This document shows positions 21,058-30,705 of a DNA stretch of 64,000 nucleotides, one piece after another. The stretch's first letter is position 1; each line of letters opens with the position of its first letter. The stretch spans positions 37,374 to 101,373 of the forward strand of contig DASWWX010000039.1 in NCBI GenBank assembly GCA_036405815.1, given 5' to 3'. A program made the position numbers and the translations under genes. The notes under the pieces are model-generated. The model had not been told where the DNA came from. It ran no database searches and saw only the letters and a program-made list of their open reading frames with translations. Origin of the DNA: Solimonas sp036405815 (GTDB lineage: Bacteria > Pseudomonadota > Gammaproteobacteria > Nevskiales > Nevskiaceae).

Positions 21058-21606
21058 ATGAACGCCCTCCTCGACCTTGCCCCCGCACTGCTGTTTTTTG
21101 TCACCTATCTCCTGTCCAACCTCTACGTCGCAACCGGCGTGCTGATCGGCGCGCTGTTCGGTCTGGTGCTGATCTACTGGCTGCGCGAGCGCCGCATCCA
21201 CAAGGCGCATCTGATCACCGCCATCGTCGCCGGCGTCCTCGGCGGCCTGACGCTGTACATACACGATCCGAACTTCATCAAGCTCAAGCCCACCGTGGTC
21301 TACTCGATCTTCGGTTTGGTCCTGCTCGGCAGCCACCTGATTGGCGACAAGGTGCTGCTCGCACGCCTGCCGCAGAAGGTGCTGCAGATGCCGGACAGCG
21401 TCTGGCGCCGCGTCAACTTCATCTGGGCCCTGTTCTTCTTCGGCCTCGCCGCGCTGAACCTGTACGTCGCACAGACGATGTCGGAAGCCACCTGGGTCAA
21501 GTTCCGCACCTTCGGCTTCAGCGCGCTGATGTTCGTGTTCCTGCTCGCCCACGCGCCTTTCCTCAAGGACTACTTCCCCAAGGAAGACGCGCAGGAGAAG
21601 ACCTGA
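21058..21606 (+). CDS. yciB: Septation protein A / inner-membrane protein YciB
   Basis: 182 residues with five hydrophobic segments (LLDLAPALLFFVTYLL first, ALMFVFLLAHAPFL last) and the family segment VYSIFGLVLLGSHLIGDK. From the family: an inner-membrane protein linked to septation and envelope synthesis. It heads yciB-yciI-bolA, the order known from Pseudomonas and related genera. The stop and the next start share a base (TGATG), so translation is coupled. Confidence 0.95.
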   Translation: MNALLDLAPALLFFVTYLLSNLYVATGVLIGALFGLVLIYWLRERRIHKAHLITAIVAGVLGGLTLYIHDPNFIKLKPTVVYSIFGLVLLGSHLIGDKVLLARLPQKVLQMPDSVWRRVNFIWALFFFGLAALNLYVAQTMSEATWVKFRTFGFSALMFVFLLAHAPFLKDYFPKEDAQEKT

Positions 21607-21908
21607 TGCTCTACATGATTCTCGGCGACGATCATGCCGACGCCTTGCCGCGTCGCCGTGCTGCACGCCCCGCGCATCTGGAACATCTGAAGGCGTTGCA
21701 ATCGCATGGTCGATTGATCCTCGCTGGCCCTCGCCCCCGCGTGGACGGCACCGATCCGGGCGACGCCGGCTTTCACGGCAGCCTGATCGTCGCGGAGTTC
21801 GCGGATCTCGACGCCGCCCGTGCCTGGGCCGCCGCCGATCCCTATGCGCAAGCGGGCGTTTTCGCGCGCGTTGAGGTTCAACCCTTCGTCAAAGTGTTGC
21901 CGGCCTGA
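21606..21908 (+). CDS. yciI: YciI family protein
   Basis: 100 residues from ATG 21606. A ferredoxin-like alpha/beta fold is indicated by YMILGDDHADALPRRRAARP, HLEHLKALQSHGRLILAGPRP and FADLDAARAWAAADPYAQAGVF, with the conserved His-Asp pair thought to be the active site of the family. The reaction is unknown. It overlaps yciB and bolA by one base each (TGATG), so the three genes are translationally coupled. Confidence 0.93.
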   Translation: MLYMILGDDHADALPRRRAARPAHLEHLKALQSHGRLILAGPRPRVDGTDPGDAGFHGSLIVAEFADLDAARAWAAADPYAQAGVFARVEVQPFVKVLPA

Positions 21909-22189
21909 TGACGACGACCCGCATTGATCGCCTGCGCGCCGCGCTGCAAACCGCGCTACGGCCCATGGAACTGGACCTGGAAGACGAAAGTCATCTGCAC
22001 GTGGGCCATGCCGGCGCCGCCACCGGCCGCGGACACTTCCGCGTCCGCATCGTCAGTGCAGCATTCCAGGGCCTGTCGCCGGTAGCACGCCACCGCGCCG
22101 TCTACGCCGCGCTGGGCAGCCTGATGGAAACCGACGTGCACGCGCTCTCCATCCTCGCGCGCACACCGGAAGAGCGAGACGCAGCGTAA
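21908..22189 (+). CDS. BolA family protein
   Basis: 93 residues. BolA-fold landmarks: DESHLHVGHAG, GHFRVRIVSAAFQGLSPVARHRAVYAAL and the VHALSI segment, which carries the conserved C-terminal His thought to ligate a shared Fe-S cluster with a monothiol glutaredoxin. BolA proteins act in iron-sulfur trafficking and morphology control. It is the last gene of the yciB operon and ends 6 bp before the convergent mscS-type gene. Confidence 0.92.
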   Translation: MTTTRIDRLRAALQTALRPMELDLEDESHLHVGHAGAATGRGHFRVRIVSAAFQGLSPVARHRAVYAALGSLMETDVHALSILARTPEERDAA

Positions 22190-22195
22190 TTGGCT

Positions 22196-23455
22196 TCAAG
22201 CCGGGCGCGCATCGCCCGCAGGCGACGACGCTTCGGCGCGCGCCTCACCGTCCGGGAGTGGCGAGGTCTCAGCGGCGCCATCGGCGCGCGATGTCGACGT
22301 GCCCGATGCCGGCCAGCTGCGAATATGGACATCCTGCTGGGGGAACGGCATCTCGATACCCGCTTCGCGGAATGCCTTCTCGATGGCGAACCGCAGGTCG
22401 CTGGCCACGTCGGCGCGTTTGCTGCTGTCGCTGACTTGCCCCTTCAGCTCGAAGTCCAGCGAGCTGGCGCCGAACGCCGTGAACACCACCCGCGGGCCGG
22501 AGACGCCACGGACCTGACCCCGCTTCATCAGCTGCGCGTGCTGGTCGGCGACCTGCAACAACAACGCCTGGACCTGAGCGGTATCGCTACCGTATGCCAC
22601 GCTGACGGCGACCGTGACATTGCCGTGCCGGTCACGCAGATTGAGGCGACGCAGATGATTGGACAGCAGGTCGGAGTTCGGGACGATGATGGTTTCGCGA
22701 TCCAGGTTCTCGATCTGCGTCGAGCGGATGCGGATGCGGCGCACGAATCCCTGGGTTTGGCCGACGAAGACATAGTCTCCGGCGCGGATCGGCCGCTCGA
22801 ACAACAGGATCAGACCCGAAACGAAGTTGTTGACGATGTTCTGCAAACCGAAGCCAATGCCGACCGACAGCGCGCCGGCCAGGATCGCCAGCTTGGTCAG
22901 ATCCAGGCCTGCGGTCGACAGACCCATCAGTACGGCGACCACGAAGGTGATGTAGCCGAACAAGGTAGCCACGGTATCGCGCGTGCCCGGCTCGATCGGC
23001 GTACGCGGCAACCAGTCGAACTCGAGTTTTTTGCGTAGCCAGCGCGTGAAAGTGAGCAGCACCGCAAACATCAGCACACCCACGATCAGCTTGCCTGGCA
23101 CGACCGTGAGGCTGCCGAGCTTCACGCCCTTTGAAAACATCGCCGCGGCGACGCCATGACCCTCGTCGTGCAGGCCCCAGATCCTCAGAACCAGGTAGAC
23201 GACCACCGGCCACAACACGACGTGCATGGAGAACAGCAGCCAACCCAGTTCCTGCACGGGCGCATCCGGCGCGATACCCAGCCGGGTGCGCAAGCGCTGC
23301 TGCCAGGCGAAGCGCCCGATGTTGAGCGTGGCGCGCAGATAGTGCATCGCCCCCGTCAGTGCGGTCGTGAGCGCCAACACCACGACGGTCCACTGCACCG
23401 GGTGCACGCCCAGGGCATCCATGGTCGCATCGAAATCCACCAGGCCCGCGATCAT
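22196..23455 (-). CDS. MscS family mechanosensitive ion channel
   Basis: 419 residues. Four or five membrane helices come first. The pore helix and following region are ILAGALSVGIGFGLQNIVNNFVSGLILL (read across residues about 200-227), the Gly/Ala-rich TM3 plus FERPIRAGDYV typical of MscS. The beta domain (IRSTQIENLDRETIIVPNSDLL) and C-terminal alpha/beta domain follow. The final about 40 residues are a Ser/Ala/Pro-rich disordered tail. It releases solutes under hypo-osmotic stress. It overlaps ligA by 4 nt (ATGA) and closes the smc-zipA-ligA-mscS unit. Confidence 0.94.
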   Translation of the reverse strand: MIAGLVDFDATMDALGVHPVQWTVVVLALTTALTGAMHYLRATLNIGRFAWQQRLRTRLGIAPDAPVQELGWLLFSMHVVLWPVVVYLVLRIWGLHDEGHGVAAAMFSKGVKLGSLTVVPGKLIVGVLMFAVLLTFTRWLRKKLEFDWLPRTPIEPGTRDTVATLFGYITFVVAVLMGLSTAGLDLTKLAILAGALSVGIGFGLQNIVNNFVSGLILLFERPIRAGDYVFVGQTQGFVRRIRIRSTQIENLDRETIIVPNSDLLSNHLRRLNLRDRHGNVTVAVSVAYGSDTAQVQALLLQVADQHAQLMKRGQVRGVSGPRVVFTAFGASSLDFELKGQVSDSSKRADVASDLRFAIEKAFREAGIEMPFPQQDVHIRSWPASGTSTSRADGAAETSPLPDGEARAEASSPAGDARPA

Positions 23456-25758
23456 CCGGGATACCCATCCTGTAGCAGCCGTTCGAAGGCACTGTAGTCC
23501 AGCACCGTGACGCCGAGTTGTTCCGCCTTGGCGAGCTTCGAGCCGGCCTCCTGACCTGCGACGACGAAATCGGTTTTCTTGGATACCGACCCGCTGACGC
23601 GGCCGCCTCGGGCCTCGATCTGCGCCGTCGCCTCGTCGCGGCCGACCGGCAGGGTTCCGGTCAGTACGAACGTCTTGCCCTGCAGTGGACCTGCCAGGGT
23701 GGCAGCAGTGGTCGCGGCGGCGCCCCGCAGACCGAAACCTTCGAGCTGCGACTCCAGCGTCAGCAGGCGTTCGCGCAACACCGGATCGGCCAGATGCGCT
23801 CGCACCGCTTGCGCGGCCTTGTCGTCGAGAATGCTCCGCAGGCGCGCCTCGTCATCGACGCGTTGCAACAGCTCGGTAGCCGAGGCACAGCCCGCGGTCA
23901 GCTTTTCGATGCGACCCGGACCCACTCCCTTGATGTTGAGCGCGAGCACCAGCGTACCCAGCGAGGCGCGCGCGGCCAGGTCCGCCGAGGGCGGATGTTC
24001 GTCGGTGATCGACACCTTGGACAGCAGCGCATCGACCGCGCGCGCATTGTGCTCATCGGCAAAAAAGGCGCGAATCTCCTGCGCCACGGTTGCGCCGATG
24101 CCATCGATGAGACTGAGCACCTCCTCACGCGCCTGACGCAGTCGGCCGAACGCCCCCAGATGTCGAGCCAGATCCTTGGCGGTGGTCTCACCGACCGACG
24201 GAATGCCCAGGGCATAGATCAAGCGCGTCAGCGACAGCTCGCGGCGCTGGGCGATCGCATCGACGATCTTGGCCGGCGCCACTTCGGCGGACTTGTACAA
24301 CTCGGCGATATCGGCCACCTGCAACTCGAACAGGTCCGCCGGCGTGCGCAGGCGTCCGCGTTCGACCAGTTCGTCGATCAGGGATTCGCCCACGCCCTCG
24401 ATGTCGGCAGCCTTGCGCGAGACGAAGTGCTGGAGCGACTGCTTGAGCTGCGCCCGGCAGACCAGGCGACCGACGCAGCGATAGATCACGCCGTCCGGAT
24501 CGCGCTCCACGCCGGAGCCGCAGACCGGACAGACCTGCGGCGCCGGGATCGGCACCGTGCCATCCGGACGCTTGGACAGCACGACACCCTTGACCTCGGG
24601 AATGACGTCGCCGGCACGGCGCACGATCACGGTATCGCCGATGCGCACATCCTTGCGGGCGATCTCGTCCATGTTGTGCAGCGTCGCATTGCTGACGTTG
24701 GCACCGCCGACGAACACGGTTTGCAGACGCGCGGTCGGCGTCAGCGCGCCGGTGCGGCCAACCTGGAAGTCGACCTGTTCAAGCACGGTCTCGGCTTCCT
24801 CCGCCGGAAACTTATGCGCCACCGCCCAGCGCGGCGCGCGTGCCACCGAACCCAGTTCCGCACGGCCCGCGAGACTGTCGAGCTTGTAGACCACGCCGTC
24901 GATGTCGAACCCCAGCGTCGCGCGCTGCGCCTGCATGCGGCGGAAATAGTCGAGGCAGCCGTCGGCACCGCGCACCGTCTCGATCAGGCGCGATACCGGC
25001 AGACCCCAATCGCGGAATTGCTCAAGCACTCGATGATGGAATGCTGGCGGCGTCCAGCCTTCGATATGACCGGCACCGTAGGCGCAGAACGCTAGCGCGC
25101 GCTGCGCCGTGATCTTCGGATCGAGCTGGCGCAGGCTGCCGGCCGCGGCATTGCGCGGATTGACGTAGAGCTTGTCGCCACGCGCTGCTGCCTCTTCGTT
25201 CATGCGGCGGAAGCCTTCGTGCGGCAGGTAAACCTCGCCACGCACTTCCAGCAAGGGCGGTACCCCGTCACCGCGCAAGCGCAGCGGAATCGTATCGATC
25301 GTACGCAGGTTGGCGGTGATGTCCTCGCCGGTTTCACCGTCGCCGCGCGTCGCACCCTGCTCCAGCACGCCGTCTCGATAGACCAGCGAAACCGCCAGGC
25401 CGTCGAGCTTCGGCTCCGCGACATAGTCGACGAGCGCAGTGCCCAGGCCGTGGCGCACCCGGCGATCGAACTCTCTGAGCTCCTCGTCGCCAAAAGCATT
25501 ATTGAGGGACTGCATCGGCAGCCGGTGCCGCACCGGCGCAAAGACCTTCAGCGCCACTCCGCCCACACGTTGCGTCGGCGAGTCGGCGGTCAGCAGTTCC
25601 GGATACTGCGCCTCGATGGCCTGCAGCTCCCGGAACAACCCGTCGTACTCCGCATCCGAGACACTCGGATCGTCGAGGACGTAGTAGCGGTGGTTGTGCT
25701 CGTGCAGGCGACGCCGCAACTCGGCGGCGCGCTGTTCGGCTTGCGCACGGCCGTTCAC
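23452..25758 (-). CDS. ligA: NAD+-dependent DNA ligase
   Basis: 768 residues, starting at GTG 25758, the first start codon after the zipA stop that keeps the family N-terminus (RAAELRRRLHEHNHRYYVLD). The order is Ia domain, adenylation domain with Lys117 in EPKLDGLAVSL, OB fold, a four-cysteine zinc finger (CPVCGSGV...CVGRLVC), helix-hairpin-helix repeats and a C-terminal BRCT domain (GKTFVLTGTLPVGRDEA). It seals nicks in replication and repair. The length is somewhat greater than E. coli LigA (671) through extra sequence in the HhH/BRCT half. Confidence 0.96.
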   Translation of the reverse strand: MNGRAQAEQRAAELRRRLHEHNHRYYVLDDPSVSDAEYDGLFRELQAIEAQYPELLTADSPTQRVGGVALKVFAPVRHRLPMQSLNNAFGDEELREFDRRVRHGLGTALVDYVAEPKLDGLAVSLVYRDGVLEQGATRGDGETGEDITANLRTIDTIPLRLRGDGVPPLLEVRGEVYLPHEGFRRMNEEAAARGDKLYVNPRNAAAGSLRQLDPKITAQRALAFCAYGAGHIEGWTPPAFHHRVLEQFRDWGLPVSRLIETVRGADGCLDYFRRMQAQRATLGFDIDGVVYKLDSLAGRAELGSVARAPRWAVAHKFPAEEAETVLEQVDFQVGRTGALTPTARLQTVFVGGANVSNATLHNMDEIARKDVRIGDTVIVRRAGDVIPEVKGVVLSKRPDGTVPIPAPQVCPVCGSGVERDPDGVIYRCVGRLVCRAQLKQSLQHFVSRKAADIEGVGESLIDELVERGRLRTPADLFELQVADIAELYKSAEVAPAKIVDAIAQRRELSLTRLIYALGIPSVGETTAKDLARHLGAFGRLRQAREEVLSLIDGIGATVAQEIRAFFADEHNARAVDALLSKVSITDEHPPSADLAARASLGTLVLALNIKGVGPGRIEKLTAGCASATELLQRVDDEARLRSILDDKAAQAVRAHLADPVLRERLLTLESQLEGFGLRGAAATTAATLAGPLQGKTFVLTGTLPVGRDEATAQIEARGGRVSGSVSKKTDFVVAGQEAGSKLAKAEQLGVTVLDYSAFERLLQDGYPG

Positions 25759-25765
25759 GGCCCGC

Positions 25766-26503
25766 TCACAGACCGTTACGACGTGCCCAGGTCTCGATCT
25801 CGGCGACCAGTACGCGCTGCGCGTCGGCGTTGAACGACAGCCGCGAGGCGTCGAACACCTCGGCATTGAGCTGCGCAGCCAGCGCGCGGGCCGTCGCGAT
25901 CATGTCCTGCAACGCCAGCTGCGGCTTGGCCGGACCCGGCAACACCATGAATAGGCTCAGACCAGGCGTCGAGAAACCCGCATCAGCCGGATCAAGCGTG
26001 CCCGGCTTGACCAGACTCGCCACCGAGAACACCGGCTTGCCGCCATCCAGACGGTGGTAGATCTTGCGATCACCGTACTGCAGGCCCTGCGCCTGCAATG
26101 CCGCGTGAATCTTGGCGCCGAAGATCGCGGTGCCCTCGCGCTCGGCGATCAGCAACGTGACGATCTTTTCCTCGAACACCGGCTTGGGTGTGGCCGCCGG
26201 CTCGCTACGCGGCCGCGCCGATTCCGGAAACAACGGCTGGGATTCGCCCTCACCGATGCTCGGCGCCATGCGCTTGCGCGGCTTGCCGACACCGAACTCA
26301 TCAAACTCGCTATCGCCACGCGAGAACATGTCCATCTGGTCCTTGCCCGGCGGCAGCTTGAGCCCCGGCGCACCCGCCTGGGGGCCGGATGCCGAAGGCG
26401 GCTCCCACTTCTTCAACGAGCGGGCGTCGCGACGGCTGATCCAGTAAATGGCAATGACGGCGGCGGCGCCAATGACCAGAAGCGCCCACTGCAAGGGACT
26501 CAT
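25766..26503 (-). CDS. zipA: Cell division protein ZipA
   Basis: 245 residues. A single N-terminal anchor (LQWALLVIGAAAVIAIYWIS) is followed by a charged and Pro-rich linker (residues about 25-105, short for ZipA) and the C-terminal FtsZ-binding domain (VTLLIAEREGTAIFGAKIHAALQ to SRLSFNADAQRVLVAEIETW). It tethers FtsZ to the inner membrane. The smc-zipA-ligA order is conserved in many gammaproteobacteria. The start overlaps the smc stop by 4 nt. Confidence 0.94.
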   Translation of the reverse strand: MSPLQWALLVIGAAAVIAIYWISRRDARSLKKWEPPSASGPQAGAPGLKLPPGKDQMDMFSRGDSEFDEFGVGKPRKRMAPSIGEGESQPLFPESARPRSEPAATPKPVFEEKIVTLLIAEREGTAIFGAKIHAALQAQGLQYGDRKIYHRLDGGKPVFSVASLVKPGTLDPADAGFSTPGLSLFMVLPGPAKPQLALQDMIATARALAAQLNAEVFDASRLSFNADAQRVLVAEIETWARRNGL

Positions 26504-29500
26504 TCTTTGGCCTCGGTTTGAGTAGCCAGCTCGACCGCCTGGGCGATATCCACCGAAACCAGGCGCGAGACGCCGGGTTCCTGCATGGTCACGCCGTGCA
26601 GCTGCTGAGCCAGCTCCATCGTGATCTTGTTGTGGGTAATGATAATGAATTGGACGTTCTGCGCCATTTCGCGGACGACTTCGCAGAAACGGCCGACGTT
26701 GGCGTCGTCCAGCGGCGCATCGACTTCGTCCATCAGGCAGAACGGCGCCGGATTGAGCTGGAACAGCGCCAGCAGCAGGGCCACCGCGGTCATCGCCTTC
26801 TCACCGCCGGACAGCAGGTGGATGGTCGAATTGCGCTTGCCGGGCGGACGCGCCATCACGCGCACACCGGTATCCAGAAGGTCTTCGCCGGTCAGTTCCA
26901 GATAGGCCTCGCCACCGCCGAACAGCTTCGGGAAACGGTCGCGGAACACGGTGTCGACCTTGTCGAAGGTCTGCTTGAACAGCTCCTTGGTCTCGGCGTC
27001 GATCTTGCGGATCGCCTCCTCCAGGGTTTCCAGCGCGCCATGCAGGTCGGCGTGCTGCTCGTGCAGGTACTTCTCGCGACCCTGCGCTTCTTCAAGCTCC
27101 TGGATCGCCGCCAGATTGATCGCACCCAGGCGCTCGATGCGGCGCAGCACCGATGCCAACTTCTCTTCCCAGCTGGTCAGCGTGGCTTCCGGGTCCAGCC
27201 CGGCGAACAGGGTATCGCGCTCGAAACCGGTCTCGGCGATCTGCTCGTCCAGGCTCTCGCGGTGCGCCCGCAGGTTCTCGAACTCCAGGCGCGCCTGCTG
27301 CACGCGCTCCAGCGCGCTGTCCTTCTCGATCTCCGCCGCGCGCGCCGCCTGCTGCTGTGACTGCCAGGCAGCCTCGGCAGCCTCGACCGCTTCGCGCATC
27401 CCGCGTAGCTGCTCGCGTACGACCTGAACCGCCTGGCGCGCCTGCTCGACGCTGTCGGCCTGGGCCTGTAGTGGCGCATCGAGTTCGGCGGCGTGCTGCT
27501 CCTCGTCGCTGCGTCGCGCCTGCAGCGTCTCGCTGCTGGCGGCGATGTCCTTCAGCGACTGCTCCAGCGCGCTCAACGCACTGCGGCGGCCCGCGAGTTG
27601 CACCTGCAACTGGTTGCGCGCCTGTTGCGCCTGCGCGGCGGCCATGCGGCTGCGCCCGACCAGGTCGCGCTTCTTCTGCAGCGACTGCTGCATGTCGGCG
27701 CGGCGTTCGCGCAGATCCTGCGCCACCTGTTCCAGCGACAGCAGTCGCGTCTTCGAGTCTTCCAGTTCCTGCGCGTGCTGTTCGCGCGCCTGCTGCAGCG
27801 CGTCGAGTTCCTGGGTCAGGGCTTGCACGCGCGCCTGGGTCTGCTCCAGGCGCACGGCCTGGGCCTGGCGGAACGCCAGCTTCTGCGCCTGGCGGTGACG
27901 CACCTGGTCGAACTTCGAGGACAGATCGCGACGTTCCTGCTCCATCGCGTGCGTACGTGCGCGCAGCTCGCCCAGCACGCGCTCGCGCTCGAGCACGAGC
28001 TGCTGCTCCTGCTCGACCTGCGCGGCGAGTTGCTTGAGCAACTGGCCACGTGCGATCACACCACCGCTGCTGTCGTTGCCCTTCTTCGGATACCGCACCC
28101 AGTGGCGGCCGCGCCACACGCCTTCGCGCGTGATCACCGATTCGCCGGCACCCAGCGTTTCGGCAACGGCTTCGGCCTCACCCGCCGATTCGGCGACACG
28201 GATGCCGGACAGCCAATCGATGACCGCCTGCGGACCGCTGACCCTGGCGGCCAGGCCGCTGCTGCCTTGGCCCGCAACCTCGCTGAGCATCGCCAGGCCC
28301 GCCTTGGGGGCCGACTGGATGCCGCGCACGCGCGCCGAAAGATCACCCACCAGCGGCGCCTGCAGCAAACCTTCCAGCACCTGCTCGACCGCTGCTTCCC
28401 AACCGGATTCGACCTGCAGGCTGGAAGCCAGCCGCGGCGCCGCTTCGAGCTGCTGGGCACGGAGCCACTGATTCAATTCAGCGTCGTCCTGGCGCAACGC
28501 CGCCTGCTGCAGCGTTTCCAGCGATGCCATGCGGCCGCGCGCCGCCTGCAGGCTCTGCCGCGTCTCATGCAGCGCCGTCTCGGCGGCGGCGCGTTCGTCG
28601 CGCAAGGTCTGCAGCGTGGCGTCCAGCGTCTTCAGGCGCTCCTCGGCAACGCTCAACTCTTCGGTCAGCGACTGCAGTTCGGCATCGGCATCGAACAGGC
28701 TGTTCTGGATCGGCTCGACGTTAAGCGCTGCGCGTTCGCCTTCGAGGCGCTTGACGCGCTCCTCGGCCTGGAAGCGCGCGCGTTCGAGCTGCTGTACGCG
28801 CACGCGCTCGGCTTCGGTCTGGCTCAGCGGCGCCTCGGCGTCCTGCACGAAGCCGTCCCAGCGGCGCTGTTCGGCCTGCACCTCGTCCTCAGCGGCGATC
28901 AACGCCGACTGCGCCTCGGCTTCGGCCGCCTCGCTGTTCTGAACCTGGGCTTCGAGTTCGGCCAGCGCGCGCACCGCCTCGTCGAGGCGTTGCTGCTCGC
29001 GTTGGCAGCGCGCGTCGAGCTCGCCGAGCTGACGCACGATCTGGTCCAGCTCGCGCACCTTGATCTGCTTGAGTTCGCGCGCGTGATTGAGACTCTGTTC
29101 CTGGCGCGCCAGCGCGGCCTCGGACTCGTAGACCTTGCTCTGTTCCTCGTTGAGCTTCTGCGACTGCGCACGGCTCTCGATCTCGGCCTGCACGCGCGCT
29201 TCCGCAGTCTCGGCAACGCGGGCGCGCGCCGCTTCCAGCGCGGCTTCGAGTTCGGCGATCGCCGTGGTATGCGTCGCGGACTGCTCCTCGAACTGCCGTG
29301 CGCGCAACGCCAGGATCTCGGCGCGCAGCTGGCGCTCCTGGTTCTTGAACTCGCGATACTTCTCGGCGTTGGCCGCCTGCTTGGTCAGCACTTCCAGACG
29401 CTGCGAAATCTCCGAGCGCAGGTCGTTGAGGCGCGCCAGGTTCTCGCGCGTCTGCTTGATGCGGGATTCGGTTTCGCGGCGACGATCCTTGTAGCGCGAG

Positions 29501-30012
29501 ATGCCGGCCGCTTCCTCCAGCCACTGACGCAGTTCCTCGGGCTTGGCCTCGATCATGCGCGAGACCATGCCCTGCTCGATGATCGCGTACTGGTTCTTGC
29601 CACCCAGACCCGTGCCGAGGAACAGGTCGGTGACGTCGCGCTTCAGGCACTTGCGACCGTTGAGGAAGTACTGCGAGTTGCCGTCGCGCGTCAGCTCGCG
29701 GCGCACGGCGATCTCGGCGTAGGCGGCGTAAGGGCCGCCGACCTGGCCGTCGCTGTTGTCGAACAGCAGTTCCACCGACGCACGGCCAACCGGCTTGCGC
29801 GTCTTCGAGCCGTTGAAGATCACATCCTCGCTGTCAGAGGAGCGCAGGTTCTTGAGGCTGGTTTCGCCCAGCACCCAGCGCACGGCGTCGATGATGTTGG
29901 ACTTGCCGCAGCCGTTGGGGCCGACCACGCTGGTCAGGTTCGACGGCAGCGGCAACGCGCTCGGGTCCACGAAGGATTTGAACCCGGCGAGCTTGATACC
30001 CGAAAGTCGCAT
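26500..30012 (-). CDS. smc: Chromosome segregation ATPase SMC
   Basis: 1170 residues. The N-terminal head has Walker A GPNGCGKSNIIDAVRW. A coiled-coil arm (about 170-500), a Gly-containing hinge (about 520-650) and a returning coiled coil (to about 1000) follow. The C-terminal head has the ABC signature LSGGEKAMTAVALL and Walker B FCLMDEVDAPLDDANV. It works with ScpA/ScpB, encoded at 16.9-18.5 kb, in place of MukBEF. It is the first gene of the smc-zipA-ligA-mscS operon. Confidence 0.97.
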   Translation of the reverse strand: MRLSGIKLAGFKSFVDPSALPLPSNLTSVVGPNGCGKSNIIDAVRWVLGETSLKNLRSSDSEDVIFNGSKTRKPVGRASVELLFDNSDGQVGGPYAAYAEIAVRRELTRDGNSQYFLNGRKCLKRDVTDLFLGTGLGGKNQYAIIEQGMVSRMIEAKPEELRQWLEEAAGISRYKDRRRETESRIKQTRENLARLNDLRSEISQRLEVLTKQAANAEKYREFKNQERQLRAEILALRARQFEEQSATHTTAIAELEAALEAARARVAETAEARVQAEIESRAQSQKLNEEQSKVYESEAALARQEQSLNHARELKQIKVRELDQIVRQLGELDARCQREQQRLDEAVRALAELEAQVQNSEAAEAEAQSALIAAEDEVQAEQRRWDGFVQDAEAPLSQTEAERVRVQQLERARFQAEERVKRLEGERAALNVEPIQNSLFDADAELQSLTEELSVAEERLKTLDATLQTLRDERAAAETALHETRQSLQAARGRMASLETLQQAALRQDDAELNQWLRAQQLEAAPRLASSLQVESGWEAAVEQVLEGLLQAPLVGDLSARVRGIQSAPKAGLAMLSEVAGQGSSGLAARVSGPQAVIDWLSGIRVAESAGEAEAVAETLGAGESVITREGVWRGRHWVRYPKKGNDSSGGVIARGQLLKQLAAQVEQEQQLVLERERVLGELRARTHAMEQERRDLSSKFDQVRHRQAQKLAFRQAQAVRLEQTQARVQALTQELDALQQAREQHAQELEDSKTRLLSLEQVAQDLRERRADMQQSLQKKRDLVGRSRMAAAQAQQARNQLQVQLAGRRSALSALEQSLKDIAASSETLQARRSDEEQHAAELDAPLQAQADSVEQARQAVQVVREQLRGMREAVEAAEAAWQSQQQAARAAEIEKDSALERVQQARLEFENLRAHRESLDEQIAETGFERDTLFAGLDPEATLTSWEEKLASVLRRIERLGAINLAAIQELEEAQGREKYLHEQHADLHGALETLEEAIRKIDAETKELFKQTFDKVDTVFRDRFPKLFGGGEAYLELTGEDLLDTGVRVMARPPGKRNSTIHLLSGGEKAMTAVALLLALFQLNPAPFCLMDEVDAPLDDANVGRFCEVVREMAQNVQFIIITHNKITMELAQQLHGVTMQEPGVSRLVSVDIAQAVELATQTEAKE

Positions 30013-30060
30013 GATGAATGTGGTGGCGTGCGCGCCCTGCGTGGGGCGTGGTTTGTGCTG

Positions 30061-30117
30061 CCGAGCCAGGCTCGGATCGTGACGCGCTAGTGTAAATTAA
30101 CGGCCCCGCGCTGACAG
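30061..30117 (-). promoter_or_regulatory. Candidate smc promoter with downstream palindrome
   Basis: On the minus strand, CTGTCA (30117-30112) and TACACT (30094-30089) lie 17 bp apart, each matching the sigma-70 consensus at 4 of 6. Just downstream, at about +7 to +21, is CCGAGCC-A-GGCTCGG (30061-30075), a perfect 7+7 palindrome in the untranslated leader. It has an operator-like position. Confidence 0.45.
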
Positions 30118-30185
30118 CCTTTGCCGGTGCCGGCAGGCTTCACCTATCCCCTGCATTTCCCTTGACATTTCACCGGGTTTAACGC

Positions 30186-30611
30186 ATGTCCACGCAGCCT
30201 TCCAAGACCCTGGAAACCTTCCCGAATCCGGCACCGCAGCGTGATTTCTGCATCCGCATGCGCATTCCGGAGTTCACCTGCCTCTGCCCCAAGACCGGGC
30301 AGCCGGACTTTGGCACGCTGTATCTGGAATACATCGCCGATCGCAAGTGCGTGGAGCTGAAGGCGCTCAAGCTCTACATCTGGAGCTTCCGCGACGAAGG
30401 CTGCTTTCACGAGGCCGTGACCAACCAGATTCTCGATGACCTGGTGAAAGCGACCAAGCCGCGTTACATGCGCCTGACCGCGGTATTCAACGTGCGTGGC
30501 GGCATCTACACCCATGTGACGGCCGAGCATCGCAAGGCCGGCTGGAAAGGCACGCTGCCGCCGCCGGCCTGGCACGTCGACCCCACCGGCGCCGGGCAGA
30601 CGCCCGGCTGA
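30186..30611 (+). CDS. queF: NADPH-dependent 7-cyano-7-deazaguanine reductase (short QueF)
   Basis: 141 residues, the single-domain QueF type. The active-site Cys is in EFTCLCPKTGQPDFG, the NADPH motif in CVELKALKLY, and the substrate-binding Glu in the FHE segment (EGCFHEAVTNQIL). It reduces preQ0 to preQ1 in queuosine synthesis. It is the first gene right of the divergent smc promoter; GGG 9 nt upstream is a weak ribosome site. I see no preQ1 aptamer in the short leader. Confidence 0.96.
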   Translation: MSTQPSKTLETFPNPAPQRDFCIRMRIPEFTCLCPKTGQPDFGTLYLEYIADRKCVELKALKLYIWSFRDEGCFHEAVTNQILDDLVKATKPRYMRLTAVFNVRGGIYTHVTAEHRKAGWKGTLPPPAWHVDPTGAGQTPG

Positions 30612-30705
30612 GCCACCAGCCAGCCAGCAGGCCTCCTATGGACAGGCCGCATTCAGGCCAGCGCGTGACACTGAACGTCCCTAACCAACAGATTGGGAGT
30701 TCATC

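Noticed and set aside
30120..30185. A preQ1 riboswitch before queF
   Set aside because: The short leader shows no hairpin plus A-rich tail of the known preQ1 aptamers. TTGACA at about 30162 is too close to the start codon to be used for this gene.
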